From positions 28,899 to 92,898 of the forward strand of contig CAJUBE010000016.1 of assembly GCA_910584725.1 (NCBI GenBank): a DNA stretch of 64,000 bases, written 5' to 3'. The notes under the pieces were generated by a model. It saw nothing but the letters and a program-made list of their open reading frames with translations. It did no database searches and was not told where the DNA came from. Source of the stretch: an uncultured Lachnospiraceae bacterium. GTDB taxonomy: Bacteria; Bacillota; Clostridia; Lachnospirales; Lachnospiraceae. Below, piece after piece: positions 41,648-49,262 of this stretch (position 1 is the stretch's first letter; every line of letters begins with the position of its first letter). Position numbers and translations under genes: made by a program.

Positions 41648-43528
41648 ATGAAAAAGAATACGAAAAGAATGACGGCATTTGGGATTGCGGGGATTTTGCT
41701 GCTTACGGGGTGCGGCGGAAAGGCGGATACATCTTCGCCGGCGGGTGCGGATGGCATGACGAGTCAGGAAGCGCCGTCGGAAGCAGCGTGGGAACTGCCG
41801 GAAGCAGATTTCGGAACGGAAGGAGGCACAACGGCGGACAGCGGGATGGAAAGCCCGTCAGAAAGCGCAGCCGGGGAAAATGCGGCAGATGCGGTAGACG
41901 GTGCCGCGGAGAAATACGCGGACATTGCCAAAACGCCGCAGAACAGCTACAGCCGGGGCAGCGCGGAGAATGAGAGGAAGATCGAAGGCGCTGAGGAGTT
42001 AAATGACGATCTGTATGCAAAGGGGGATGCCCCGGACGGCTATCTGGGTTCCTGCTATGAGTTTGATGAGGAAATTGACAGTGAGGACAATCAGGAGGAA
42101 TACAGCAAGTGGGAGGAGCAGGGGTTCTTTTCCGTGATGGAGCAGCCGCTTTCCACCTTTTCCGCCGATGTGGACACAGCTTCTTACAGCAATCTGCGGC
42201 GGCTTATTCGTGAGGGCTATGATTTGGAGAGTCTGCCCGAGGGAGCAGCCAGAATTGAGGAGATGGTCAATTATTTCTCTTATGATTATGAGGGGCCCAG
42301 AGGACAGGAGCCTTTTGGAGTGACGACCCAGATCGGCCGCTGCCCGTGGAATGACGAGGCCGAGCTTCTGATGGTCGGTCTTAAGACAGAGGATATCAGT
42401 TACGACCAGGCGCCCGCTTCCAATCTGGTGTTCCTGCTGGATGTGTCCGGCTCCATGGGAGAGCCTGACAAGCTGCCTCTCTTGCAGGAGGCTTTTGCAG
42501 AACTCACGGATAATCTCAGCAGTAAAGACAGGATATCTATTGTGACCTATGCATCGGAGGATACGATTGTGCTGGAAGGTGTAGTCGGCAGTGAGAAACG
42601 GAAGATAAAGAGGGCGTTGAACGGGCTGCAGGCCGGTGGCGGCACCTGGGGCAGCAGGGGAATTGAAACCGCGTATGAACTGGCGGAGGAGAATTTTATC
42701 AGGGGCGGCAACAACCGTATTATTCTGGCGACGGACGGGGATCTGAATATCGGCATGACAACGGAAGAAGAGCTGGAGGAGCTGATTAGCGAGAAGAAGG
42801 AGTCCGGGATTTTCCTGTCAGTGCTTGGTTTCGGGACAGACAATATCAAAGATAATAAAATGGAGACTTTAGCGGATAAGGGAAACGGAAATTACGCTTA
42901 CATAGACTGTATGCAGGAGGCAAAGAAGGTGCTGTCGGAGGAGATGACGGCGACGCTTTTGACGGTCTGCAAGGATGTAAAGCTGCAGGTAGAGTTTAAT
43001 CCGGAACAGGTAGAGGCGTACCGTCTTCTGGGATATGATAACAGAGTCTTGGACAGGGAGGATTTTCACGATGATACGAAGGATGGCGGGGAAATCGGAG
43101 CCGGGCACAGCGTGACGGCGCTTTATGAAATTATTTTGCGGGAGCCTTTGCAGCATAAGCTGCCCGGCATGACGGAGCGGGAAATAGACGATTTGAAATA
43201 TGGCAGCGAATACAGAAAGAGGGCGGAGGAAATGCCTGCATCCGGGTCGAAATACAGGGAATGGCTGACAGTCAGCATCCGCTACAAAAAGCCTGCCGGA
43301 AGTAAGAGTGAACTTCTGGAATATCCGATCGGGTATGACAGTTATTGCGAAGATCCCTCCAATGATTTTCTTTTCGCAGCGGCGGTGGCGGAATTTGGTC
43401 TGCTTGCGTCCCACAGTGCGTATCCGGAGGACGCGTCCGTGGAGCGGGTCATCAAAACCGTCAAAAAGTTGGATTTAAAAGACATTTACAAGAGGGAATT
43501 TTTGGAGCTGGTTGAGGAAGTACAGTAA
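41648..43528 (+). CDS. VWA-domain lipoprotein (YfbK-like)
   Basis: 626 residues. Lipobox LLTGC (Cys20), an acidic linker, then a YfbK-type N-terminal segment (PLSTFSADVDTASYSNLRR), the von Willebrand A domain with MIDAS motif FLLDVSGSMGE and later IILATDGDLNIG, and a C-terminal DUF3520-like domain ending near VERVIKTVKKLDLKDIY. VWA lipoproteins bind ligands through a Mg2+ at the cell surface. GGAGGAGAAAGGT precedes ATG. As the third gene of the ECF module it is probably the main target of that sigma factor. Confidence 0.9.
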   Translation: MKKNTKRMTAFGIAGILLLTGCGGKADTSSPAGADGMTSQEAPSEAAWELPEADFGTEGGTTADSGMESPSESAAGENAADAVDGAAEKYADIAKTPQNSYSRGSAENERKIEGAEELNDDLYAKGDAPDGYLGSCYEFDEEIDSEDNQEEYSKWEEQGFFSVMEQPLSTFSADVDTASYSNLRRLIREGYDLESLPEGAARIEEMVNYFSYDYEGPRGQEPFGVTTQIGRCPWNDEAELLMVGLKTEDISYDQAPASNLVFLLDVSGSMGEPDKLPLLQEAFAELTDNLSSKDRISIVTYASEDTIVLEGVVGSEKRKIKRALNGLQAGGGTWGSRGIETAYELAEENFIRGGNNRIILATDGDLNIGMTTEEELEELISEKKESGIFLSVLGFGTDNIKDNKMETLADKGNGNYAYIDCMQEAKKVLSEEMTATLLTVCKDVKLQVEFNPEQVEAYRLLGYDNRVLDREDFHDDTKDGGEIGAGHSVTALYEIILREPLQHKLPGMTEREIDDLKYGSEYRKRAEEMPASGSKYREWLTVSIRYKKPAGSKSELLEYPIGYDSYCEDPSNDFLFAAAVAEFGLLASHSAYPEDASVERVIKTVKKLDLKDIYKREFLELVEEVQ

Positions 43529-43580
43529 AAGTGCATTGGCAGCAGATTTTTTCAGGCGTGCGCAATGTAAAATATACACA

Positions 43581-43618
43581 CAAAAACGGCAGGACGGATT
43601 ATCAGTACCGTCCTGCCG
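43581..43618 (-). terminator. Intrinsic terminator of hsp20
   Basis: CGGCAGGACGG (43587-43597) pairs with CCGTCCTGCCG (43608-43618). On the minus strand it is followed by TTTTTGTGTG, so it serves the hsp20 gene; the VWA gene converges onto it. Confidence 0.88.
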
Positions 43619-43647
43619 CTTCCATAGAGGGGATAAGATGGATATAA

Positions 43648-44100
43648 TTATTTCACTTCGATCCGCTTTACCTCTTCCTTGGCGGCAAGCTCCTTCTTGG
43701 GGAATTTTACTTCCAGAATGCCGTTGTTGTAGGAGGCGTCGATGTCTCCGGGCTCCACGTCGTCTACGCGGAAGCTCCGGGAGTAGGAGCTGTAATACCG
43801 CTCTCTGCGGATGTATTTGTCCTTTTCGTCCTCGTTTTTCTCTTCCTTGTGGGAAGCGGAGATGGTCAGCAGGTTATCCTTTAAGTCGATGTTGATGTCG
43901 GACTTATCGAAGCCCGGCAGCTCCGCCTGTAAGAGATAACTGTCGCCCTGGTCGATCACGTCGGTCTTAAAGGCGTCGAAGGTGGCCAGCTCATTGCCGC
44001 CCCAGAAATTCTTGAAGGCATCGTCGAACATTCTGTCGAAAGGATCCTCGTAGAATGCGGGTTTGTAGTTACGGTTGTTGAATAATGCAGGTCTTAACAT
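43648..44100 (-). CDS. Small heat-shock protein (Hsp20/alpha-crystallin)
   Basis: 150 residues. The alpha-crystallin domain begins near FKTDVIDQGDSYLLQAELPG and contains DINIDLKDNLLTISASHKEE; the conserved NNGILEVKFPKKE lies near the end, and the tail ends in RIEVK, an I-x-V motif for oligomer contacts. It holds unfolded proteins in the cytoplasm. ATG 44100 follows AAGGAGTGATTTCT. A hairpin element lies just upstream; no CIRCE operator is present. Confidence 0.95.
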   Translation of the reverse strand: MLRPALFNNRNYKPAFYEDPFDRMFDDAFKNFWGGNELATFDAFKTDVIDQGDSYLLQAELPGFDKSDINIDLKDNLLTISASHKEEKNEDEKDKYIRRERYYSSYSRSFRVDDVEPGDIDASYNNGILEVKFPKKELAAKEEVKRIEVK

Positions 44101-44137
44101 AGAAATCACTCCTTCTTTATGTTATGCTATAATATAA

Positions 44138-44190
44138 GGAGAATGCGAAGCATTCTCTGAATCGAGTGTTTTTGCACTCGATTGCTATCA
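44138..44190 (-). repeat. Hairpin pair upstream of hsp20
   Basis: GAGAATGC/GCATTCTC (loop GAA) is followed by a second stem ATCGAGTG/CACTCGAT (loop TTTTTG). The first stem shares the GGAGAATGC..GCATTCTC sequence with the family A elements. It lies in the leader or promoter of hsp20 and could act as an RNA thermosensor or protein site; nothing proves this. Confidence 0.55.
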
Positions 44191-44391
44191 GTATGACCGG
44201 ATTAACAAATTCGATTCATAACCGGTAGTTGTTTATTTGTTTATATATGTTATACATCAACTATAACAAAGGATCAATAATAGAAATATAAACTGTTTAT
44301 AAAGAGATTATAAACTGGCGGCAGGGTGGTCAGAGGCGTATCATGGAAATGGAGAAAGCAGAGGAACTTTCATGGGAGGAGGAAAATGCAT

Positions 44392-45186
44392 ATGGATTTT
44401 GGAATGCCGACATTAATTGAAAACAAAACGCTGGAGGAAAATATCGCTCTCTGTAAAGAGCTGGGTCTGCAATTTATAGAGCTGAATATGAATTTTCCGA
44501 TGTACCAGATTCCTCAGTTGGAGGAGACGGAGAATTTAACAAAACTGGCGCGGGAAAATGGAATTTATTTCACTATTCATCTGGATGAGAATCTGAATGT
44601 CTGCGATTTTAATCCGCTTGTGGCGGACGCGTATATGGAGACGGTGGAGCGGGCACTTAGAGTTGCTGCAGAGCTTGGCTCGCCGCTTTTGAACATGCAT
44701 ATGAATCATGGCATCTATGTCACGCTGCCCGACAGGAAGGTGCGGCTGTTCGGGGAGTACCGGGAACCGTATATGGCGGCGATACATAGATTTCGGGAAA
44801 TGTGTGAGAAGACGGCGGGAGATTCCGGCGTGAAGGTATGTATCGAAAATACCGACGGTTATCAGGATTTTGAGAAAGAAGCGATCGATTATTTATTGGA
44901 GAGTGAAATGTTTGCGCTGACTTGGGATATCGGGCACTCCCATGCGTGTGGCAATGTGGATGAAGCGTTTTTGATGGAGCGCAGGGACAGGCTGTACCAC
45001 TTCCATATCCACGATGCAAAGGGAACCGGAAACCATAAGACGCTGGGATCGGGCGAGATCAATCTGGCACAGCGGATCGGGCTGGCAGAGACGAACGGCT
45101 GCCGGTGCGTGGTGGAGACAAAAACGATCGAGGCGTTGCGGCAGTCTGTAAAGTGGCTTGGGGACAACGGATACAGAATCGAGTAG
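44392..45186 (+). CDS. Sugar-phosphate isomerase/epimerase-like TIM-barrel protein
   Basis: 264 residues, AP-endonuclease-2/xylose-isomerase-like TIM barrel: LGLQFIELNMNF, then FTIHLDENLNVCDF, VCIENTDGYQDFEKE with the metal-site Glu-Asn, LTWDIGHSHACGN, and HFHIHDAKGTGNHKTLGSG with metal His and Asp. The set of Glu, Asp and His residues implies a divalent-metal isomerase or epimerase; the substrate is not recognised. ATG 44392 has GGAGGAGG 9 bases upstream; ATG 44386 is too close to it. A monocistronic gene. Confidence 0.85.
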   Translation: MDFGMPTLIENKTLEENIALCKELGLQFIELNMNFPMYQIPQLEETENLTKLARENGIYFTIHLDENLNVCDFNPLVADAYMETVERALRVAAELGSPLLNMHMNHGIYVTLPDRKVRLFGEYREPYMAAIHRFREMCEKTAGDSGVKVCIENTDGYQDFEKEAIDYLLESEMFALTWDIGHSHACGNVDEAFLMERRDRLYHFHIHDAKGTGNHKTLGSGEINLAQRIGLAETNGCRCVVETKTIEALRQSVKWLGDNGYRIE

Positions 45187-45207
45187 GGAAGATTTTTTCC
45201 CTACTCG
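45180..45207 (+). terminator. Stem-loop overlapping the stop codon of the TIM-barrel gene
   Basis: CGAGTAGGGAA (45180-45190) pairs perfectly with TTCCCTACTCG (45197-45207); the loop holds a T-run but none follows the stem. The same stem occurs at 25559 and 57823. May act as terminator or as part of repeat B beside it. Confidence 0.6.
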
Positions 45208-45263
45208 CTGCGCCGCCCGCATGCTGTGAAACAGCAAACATCCATATGCGGGCGTGTGCATAA
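45207..45263 (-). repeat. Hairpin repeat family B, copy 1
   Basis: Stem CCGCAT/ATGCGG with inner stem GCTGT-TTC-ACAGC; followed by a TTTTTATGC segment. The same sequence, inverted, lies at 57763-57830, also beside a CGAGTAGGGAA stem. Confidence 0.8.
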
Positions 45264-45266
45264 AAA

Positions 45267-45289
45267 GGGCAGGCACAAGTGGCCTGCCC
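45267..45289 (-). terminator. Intrinsic terminator of the HPr-like gene
   Basis: On the minus strand GGGCAGGC/GCCTGCCC (45289-45267) followed by TTTTTATGC. Confidence 0.85.
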
Positions 45290-45296
45290 CGCATGG

Positions 45297-45524
45297 TTAG
45301 CCATATATGAAGGGAGTTAATTTCTCCCTGATTCCCTCGTCGTCCGAATCGTAAGTGAGTTGGAGCGGACGGGTCAGATCAAGCGCCATTACGCCGAGTA
45401 TGGATTTAGCGTCTACGACTCTTCGGCCTTCCCCCAGATTAAAGCACGAATCAATCTTATCAATTACATCCACAAACCTTCTGATCTGATTCACATCATT
45501 GAATTTAACATTTACCTGCTGCAT
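45297..45524 (-). CDS. HPr-family protein without the phosphorylatable histidine (Crh-like)
   Basis: 75 residues. The C-terminal two thirds clearly follow HPr (VVDAKSILGVMALDL, with the Ser46-equivalent in AKS), but the N-terminus reads NVKFNDVNQIRRFVDVI where HPr has the His15 motif HARPA. The protein contains no histidine at all. It therefore cannot pass phosphate in the sugar PTS through His15. A Ser46 without His15 is the state of B. subtilis Crh, a regulator of carbon catabolite repression. AAGGAGGACACGAG precedes the ATG on the minus strand. Similar proteins exist in many Clostridia. Confidence 0.88.
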   Translation of the reverse strand: MQQVNVKFNDVNQIRRFVDVIDKIDSCFNLGEGRRVVDAKSILGVMALDLTRPLQLTYDSDDEGIREKLTPFIYG

Positions 45525-45833
45525 AATCTCGTGTCCTCCTTAATCATTTTTGATGACTGAAAAATAGAATAATCAATGATTTACAAATCAATCCGATTTA
45601 CAGCAATTCCCCTATATGCAGAATTCCCTGACAACACATCTGTTAGTTTGTCGTTTGTTTTCGTATGAGCCTCCTTTCTCTGCGAAAATATAATTGATAT
45701 TTTGTGAGAATATAATATCTGCCGCATTTTAAAATGTAAATAGGCGGAATTAACAAAGTTTTAAAGGATATATTATACAGTATGCCCAGAAAAATGGAGA
45801 TAAAACAGAAGAAAGAAGTAGCAGTTCAGCCCA
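45525..45833. other. Intergenic region between HPr-like gene and hairpin array
   Basis: AT-rich. On the minus strand a strong AAAGGAGG (about 45678-45671) is followed by an open frame of about 24 codons ending at 45591 that has no ATG, GTG or TTG near the site. No family recognised. The remainder holds only promoter-like AT-rich sequence. Confidence 0.4.
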
Positions 45834-45960
45834 GGACTTTGCATTTGCTGCAAAGTCCGTGAGAACATGTAAAAGTTGAGAAGCATCCGACCTCTTTGCC
45901 GAAGGCAAAACCGGAGTAGGTCGGATGCAGTAGCTGTGAAGCCGAAGGCTGAATAGCTAC
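45834..45960 (-). repeat. Three-unit hairpin array
   Basis: Unit 1: GGACTTTGCA (45834-45843)/TGCAAAGTCC (45849-45858). Unit 2: 10-pair stem GCATCCGACC (45883-45892)/GGTCGGATGC (45919-45928) enclosing TTTGCC-GAA-GGCAAA. Unit 3: GTAGCT (45930-45935)/AGCTAC (45955-45960) enclosing AGCC-GAA-GGCT. It lies 3' of the rubredoxin gene, before its terminator in space. Confidence 0.75.
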
Positions 45961-45963
45961 AAA

Positions 45964-45990
45964 AAGGACGTCCCACGTCAGGACGTCCTT
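45964..45990 (-). terminator. Intrinsic terminator of the rubredoxin operon
   Basis: On the minus strand AAGGACGTCC and GGACGTCCTT (45990-45964) pair perfectly with T's after the stem. Confidence 0.88.
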
Positions 45991-46003
45991 CCTTATGTGA
46001 TAT

Positions 46004-46177
46004 TTAGTTGTAATTTTCAATAACCGGCTGGAACATATCCTTAGTCACGCCGCAGATCGGGCAGCACCAGTCTGCCGGGAGATCCTCAAACGCCGTGCCG
46101 GGTTTGATGCCGTGCTCCGGATCGCCCTTCTCGGGATCGTAAGTGTAGCCGCAGGGATTGCAAAAATATTTTTTCAT
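46004..46177 (-). CDS. Rubredoxin
   Basis: 57 residues. Two Cys-x2-Cys knuckles bind one iron: FCNPCGY (Cys6, Cys9) and WCCPICGVTKD (Cys39, Cys42, with an extra Cys38). The core YTYDPEKGDPEHGIKPGT is typical. It passes electrons to rubrerythrin and similar oxygen-detoxifying enzymes. It follows rubrerythrin by 38 bases in the same operon. GGAGGAATGTGAT precedes the ATG. Confidence 0.95.
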   Translation of the reverse strand: MKKYFCNPCGYTYDPEKGDPEHGIKPGTAFEDLPADWCCPICGVTKDMFQPVIENYN

Positions 46178-46215
46178 ATCACATTCCTCCTTTGTACTTT
46201 ATAGATATGTGGCAA

Positions 46216-46755
46216 TTAGCCAAAATATCTCTTTAACAGACCTTCAAACGCCTTGCCGTGTCTAGCCTCGTCGCGGGCCATCTCATGCACGGTATCGTGG
46301 ATCGCATCCAGATTAGCGGCTTTTGCACGCTTTGCGAGATCAAATTTACCTGCAGTTGCGCCGTTCTCAGCCTCGACTCTCATCTCCAAATTCTTCTTGG
46401 TGGAATCGGTCACTACTTCGCCCAAAAGCTCCGCGAATTTAGCGGCATGCTCCGCCTCTTCCCATGCAGCCTTTTCCCAGTACAGACCGATTTCGGGATA
46501 TCCTTCTCTGTGTGCAACCCTCGCCATAGCAAGGTACATGCCAACCTCGGTGCATTCACCGTTGAAGTTTGCTCTCAGGTCAGCCATGATATCCTCGCTG
46601 ACGCCCTTTGCTACGCCGACTACATGCTCTGCAGCCCATTCCATAGCGCCGCTCTGCGCTGTAAACTTTTCAGCCGGTGCGCCGCACTGAGGGCATTTCT
46701 CCGGTGCAGAATCTCCTTCGTGAACATAACCACATACCTGACATACAAATTTCAT
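46216..46755 (-). CDS. Reverse rubrerythrin (peroxide-reducing)
   Basis: 179 residues. The rubredoxin-like domain comes first (FVCQVCGYVHEGDSAPEKCP with CGAPAEKF), followed by a four-helix ferritin-like domain with FNGECTEVGMY, AAWEEAEHAAKF and ARDEARHGKAF, which gives the Glu/His ligands of the di-iron site. This domain order defines reverse rubrerythrin, as in Clostridium acetobutylicum. It reduces H2O2 and, indirectly, O2, using rubredoxin. Upstream PerR and downstream rubredoxin form one stress operon. Confidence 0.95.
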   Translation of the reverse strand: MKFVCQVCGYVHEGDSAPEKCPQCGAPAEKFTAQSGAMEWAAEHVVGVAKGVSEDIMADLRANFNGECTEVGMYLAMARVAHREGYPEIGLYWEKAAWEEAEHAAKFAELLGEVVTDSTKKNLEMRVEAENGATAGKFDLAKRAKAANLDAIHDTVHEMARDEARHGKAFEGLLKRYFG

Positions 46756-46843
46756 ACTGTGATCTCCTTTTCTTTTTTGATATTTTTACCCATAAAATAT
46801 GGGTTTTCAGCATCGTAAATAGTTAGTGCGGAAGAAACCTGAT

Positions 46844-47254
46844 TTATGCATTCTCGGTCAGCGTATCGGCGAATTTGTTCAGACAATTGCCGCAGAGCCC
46901 GTAAAAACAAGTGGACTGTCTGTCTATTCTGCCGTGAAATGTCTTTTGAGCCTCGGCGAACATATCATCCACGCAGTCGAGCTGCAGATCTGTCACACAA
47001 CCGCAGTCTGAGCAGATAAAATGACAATGGCGGGAAGTATCCGCGTCAAAATGGTCAACGCCGTCGCCTATCTGCAGGCGCTGTATTTCTCCCCTGTCAG
47101 CGAGAAGCGTCAGATTGCGGTAGACGGTTCCCAGACTGATATTCGGATATTCCAGCCTGACGTTCTGATACACAACGTCGGCGGTGGGATGATCCTTGCG
47201 GGTCATCAGAAAGCTATGGATAAGCTGCCGCTGCCGACTGTATTTCACCGCCAT
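46844..47254 (-). CDS. perR: Fur-family peroxide-responsive repressor (PerR type)
   Basis: 136 residues. The winged helix NISLGTVYRNLTLLADRGEI reads the DNA; regulatory-site residues lie in VDHFDADTSRHCHFICSDCG, and the structural Zn site is the two Cys pairs CSDCG and CGNC. PerR senses H2O2 by oxidation of metal-site histidines and represses genes such as rubrerythrin. It is the first gene of the rubrerythrin-rubredoxin operon (89 bases to rubrerythrin), which supports PerR rather than Fur. The start follows GGAGGAATTGCC. Confidence 0.9.
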   Translation of the reverse strand: MAVKYSRQRQLIHSFLMTRKDHPTADVVYQNVRLEYPNISLGTVYRNLTLLADRGEIQRLQIGDGVDHFDADTSRHCHFICSDCGCVTDLQLDCVDDMFAEAQKTFHGRIDRQSTCFYGLCGNCLNKFADTLTENA

Positions 47255-47432
47255 GGCAATTCCTCCTGATCCGTCAGATCTTTTGTAATTTAAAACTAGG
47301 AATCATTACTGTTTTACATGTCCATTATAGCAAACAGGATAAGCTTGTCAATGCGATTTTTATAAATTTATAAATTTTTTATAAGATTATAGGAGATGTT
47401 TTATTTTCAACTTTGTAAATTGTGGTATCATA

Positions 47433-47577
47433 GAGTGAAAAGAACTTCTAAAACTCAGCAGCAGAGGCTGCTTCGTTAAGAAGTTCTAGGAGTTGCTTCG
47501 CAACTCCGTTTCACTCAGGAGAATGCCCAAAATACGGGCATTCTCCGCACAGATTTGAGATTCCGCAGAGCGGAATC
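47433..47577 (+). repeat. Structured repeat family A, copy 1
   Basis: Outer stem GAGTGAAA (47433-47440)/TTTCACTC (47509-47516). Inside: AGAACTTCT (47441-47449)/AGAAGTTCT (47479-47487) around a GCAGC-AGAG-GCTGC hairpin, then GGAGTTGC-TTC-GCAACTCC. After the junction: GGAGAATGCCC/GGGCATTCTCC (47518-47546) and GATTCCGC-AGA-GCGGAATC (47559-47577). Confidence 0.85.
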
Positions 47578-47596
47578 ATGGAGGTTAGAGTGAGAA

Positions 47597-47710
47597 ATGC
47601 GAAAAGTACTTCTAAAGACGTCTCGCCATAGGACGGAGACGCAAAGTCAGCAAGCTGACTTTGGAAGTACTAAGTTTCGCATAAGAGAATGCCTGAAATG
47701 CGGCATTCTC
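47597..47710 (+). repeat. Structured repeat family A, copy 2
   Basis: Outer stem ATGCGAAA (47597-47604)/TTTCGCAT (47675-47682). Inside: AGTACTTCT (47605-47613)/GGAAGTACT (47663-47671), a CGTCTC/GAGACG stem and AAAGTCAGC-AA-GCTGACTTT. Then GAGAATGCC/GGCATTCTC (47685-47710). The final GATTCCGC hairpin is absent. It ends 54 bases before the histidine-kinase start. Confidence 0.85.
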
Positions 47711-47764
47711 CGCGTTAATCAGAAACCATGCACATATGGGCAGAAAGAGAAAGAAGGTTTTTCA

Positions 47765-49246
47765 TTGAAATTTAGGACGAGGCTTCTGATTACATCGGTG
47801 ACGATGGTACTGCTGCCGCTTTTGCTGACATGCGCCGCGCTTTTGGTGGTGGGCAGCCACATAGAGGACGTGGAAACGCCGTCGGATTTTTTTGATCGGG
47901 ATAATGCTTCTTATATATACACGGTGGAAACTTACAGTCGTATTTCCGAGGAAGTGTTGGAGAAGGTAAGACAGCAGATTAAGGAAGATCCGTCAAAGAT
48001 GGAGGACGAGGCTTATCTGGATGAGATTGCGTCAGACTTGAAGGATAAGTCTTCCTATATTGTAATCAGAAAAAGTGATTTGCTCTATTATACCAGCAAT
48101 AATAGTAATGCGAAAAAAATTTTCCCCGCATTGCCTGAGTATGGGAATGAGATGCCGGGGTCGGAGGCGGGATACTATTACAGCGATATCAGGAAGCTTG
48201 TGAAAAAAGTGGATTTTCGCTTTTCGGATGGTGCCGAAGGGAGCTTTTTCGTTATTACAAGCGTCAGCTCCCTGCTATCCAGAAAGATGCTGTTCCGAAT
48301 GACACTGGCTTTTATTCTGGTATTGGTTTTTACCAGCTTCCTGCTGACACAGTGGTTCCGCAAAGGTATTTTTACACCGATCAACCAGTTGAATACGGCG
48401 ATGCAGAACATTGCCGAGGGCAATCTGGAATACATGCTGACCACAGAGGAAAAGGGTGAAATCGGCGAGCTTTACCGCAACTATGAGGATATGAGACTGC
48501 GGCTGAAGGAATCTCTGGATGAAAAGTTTGAGCATGAGAAGAAAAACCGGGAGCTGATCAGCAATATCTCCCATGATCTGAAAACGCCCATTACTGCGGT
48601 TAAAGGATATGTGGAAGGCATTATGGACGGTGTGGCGGACACGCCGGAGAAGATGGATAAGTACATTAAAACCATCTACAATAAGGCGAACGACATGGAT
48701 CGCCTGATCAATGAACTGACTACCTATTCCGGTATTGACAATAACCGCATTCCTTATAATTTCCACCGCATTAACGTAGCGGAATACTTTGGTGACTGTG
48801 TGGAAGAAGTGGGGCTTGATCTGGAATCAAAAAATATTCAGCTTAATTATGAAGATCTGGTGGAGCCGTCCACGCAGATCATCGCCGATCCGGAGCAGTT
48901 AAAGCGGGTTATCAATAATATTATTGGCAACAGTGTAAAATATCTGGATAAAGAACAGGGCGTCATTGACATCCGCATTCTGGATGAGGTGGATTCCATC
49001 CGCGTGGAGATCGAGGACAACGGCAAGGGCATCGCGGCCAAGGATCTGCCGAATATATTTGAACGGTTTTACAGGACGGACGCGTCCCGAAATTCCTCGC
49101 AGGGGGGCAGCGGAATCGGGCTGTCCATTGTGAAGAAAATTATAGAGGATCACGGCGGTTATATCTGGGCAACCAGTAAGGAAAATGAAGGCACGTGTAT
49201 GCATTTCGTGATACGGAAATGGCTCAGCGAATCGGAAAAAGGCTGA
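47765..49246 (+). CDS. Sensor histidine kinase
   Basis: 493 residues from TTG 47765, which has GAAGG 7 bases before it; the frame is open further upstream but only across repeat A2. Two membrane helices (about 7-28 and 165-185) bracket an extracellular sensor region of about 135 residues. Then come a HAMP linker, the H-box NISHDLKTPITAVKGY (His270), and the ATPase domain with N-box VINNIIGNSVKY, DNGKGIAAKDL and GGSGIGLSIVKK. It phosphorylates the OmpR-type regulator 16 bases downstream. The signal is unknown. Confidence 0.93.
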   Translation: MKFRTRLLITSVTMVLLPLLLTCAALLVVGSHIEDVETPSDFFDRDNASYIYTVETYSRISEEVLEKVRQQIKEDPSKMEDEAYLDEIASDLKDKSSYIVIRKSDLLYYTSNNSNAKKIFPALPEYGNEMPGSEAGYYYSDIRKLVKKVDFRFSDGAEGSFFVITSVSSLLSRKMLFRMTLAFILVLVFTSFLLTQWFRKGIFTPINQLNTAMQNIAEGNLEYMLTTEEKGEIGELYRNYEDMRLRLKESLDEKFEHEKKNRELISNISHDLKTPITAVKGYVEGIMDGVADTPEKMDKYIKTIYNKANDMDRLINELTTYSGIDNNRIPYNFHRINVAEYFGDCVEEVGLDLESKNIQLNYEDLVEPSTQIIADPEQLKRVINNIIGNSVKYLDKEQGVIDIRILDEVDSIRVEIEDNGKGIAAKDLPNIFERFYRTDASRNSSQGGSGIGLSIVKKIIEDHGGYIWATSKENEGTCMHFVIRKWLSESEKG

Positions 49247-49262
49247 GGGAAAGGACAGAGAA

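Noticed and set aside
44138..44190. CIRCE heat-shock operator upstream of hsp20
   Set aside because: The stem is ATCGAGTG..CACTCGAT; CIRCE requires TTAGCACTC..GAGTGCTAA with nine-base spacer.
47433..47710. CRISPR array or retron RNA
   Set aside because: Units are two, unequal and self-complementary, without regular spacers; no cas or reverse-transcriptase gene lies in the window.
47597..47764. N-terminal extension of the histidine kinase
   Set aside because: The codons come entirely from repeat A2 hairpins; TTG 47765 has a proper ribosome site directly before the first membrane helix.
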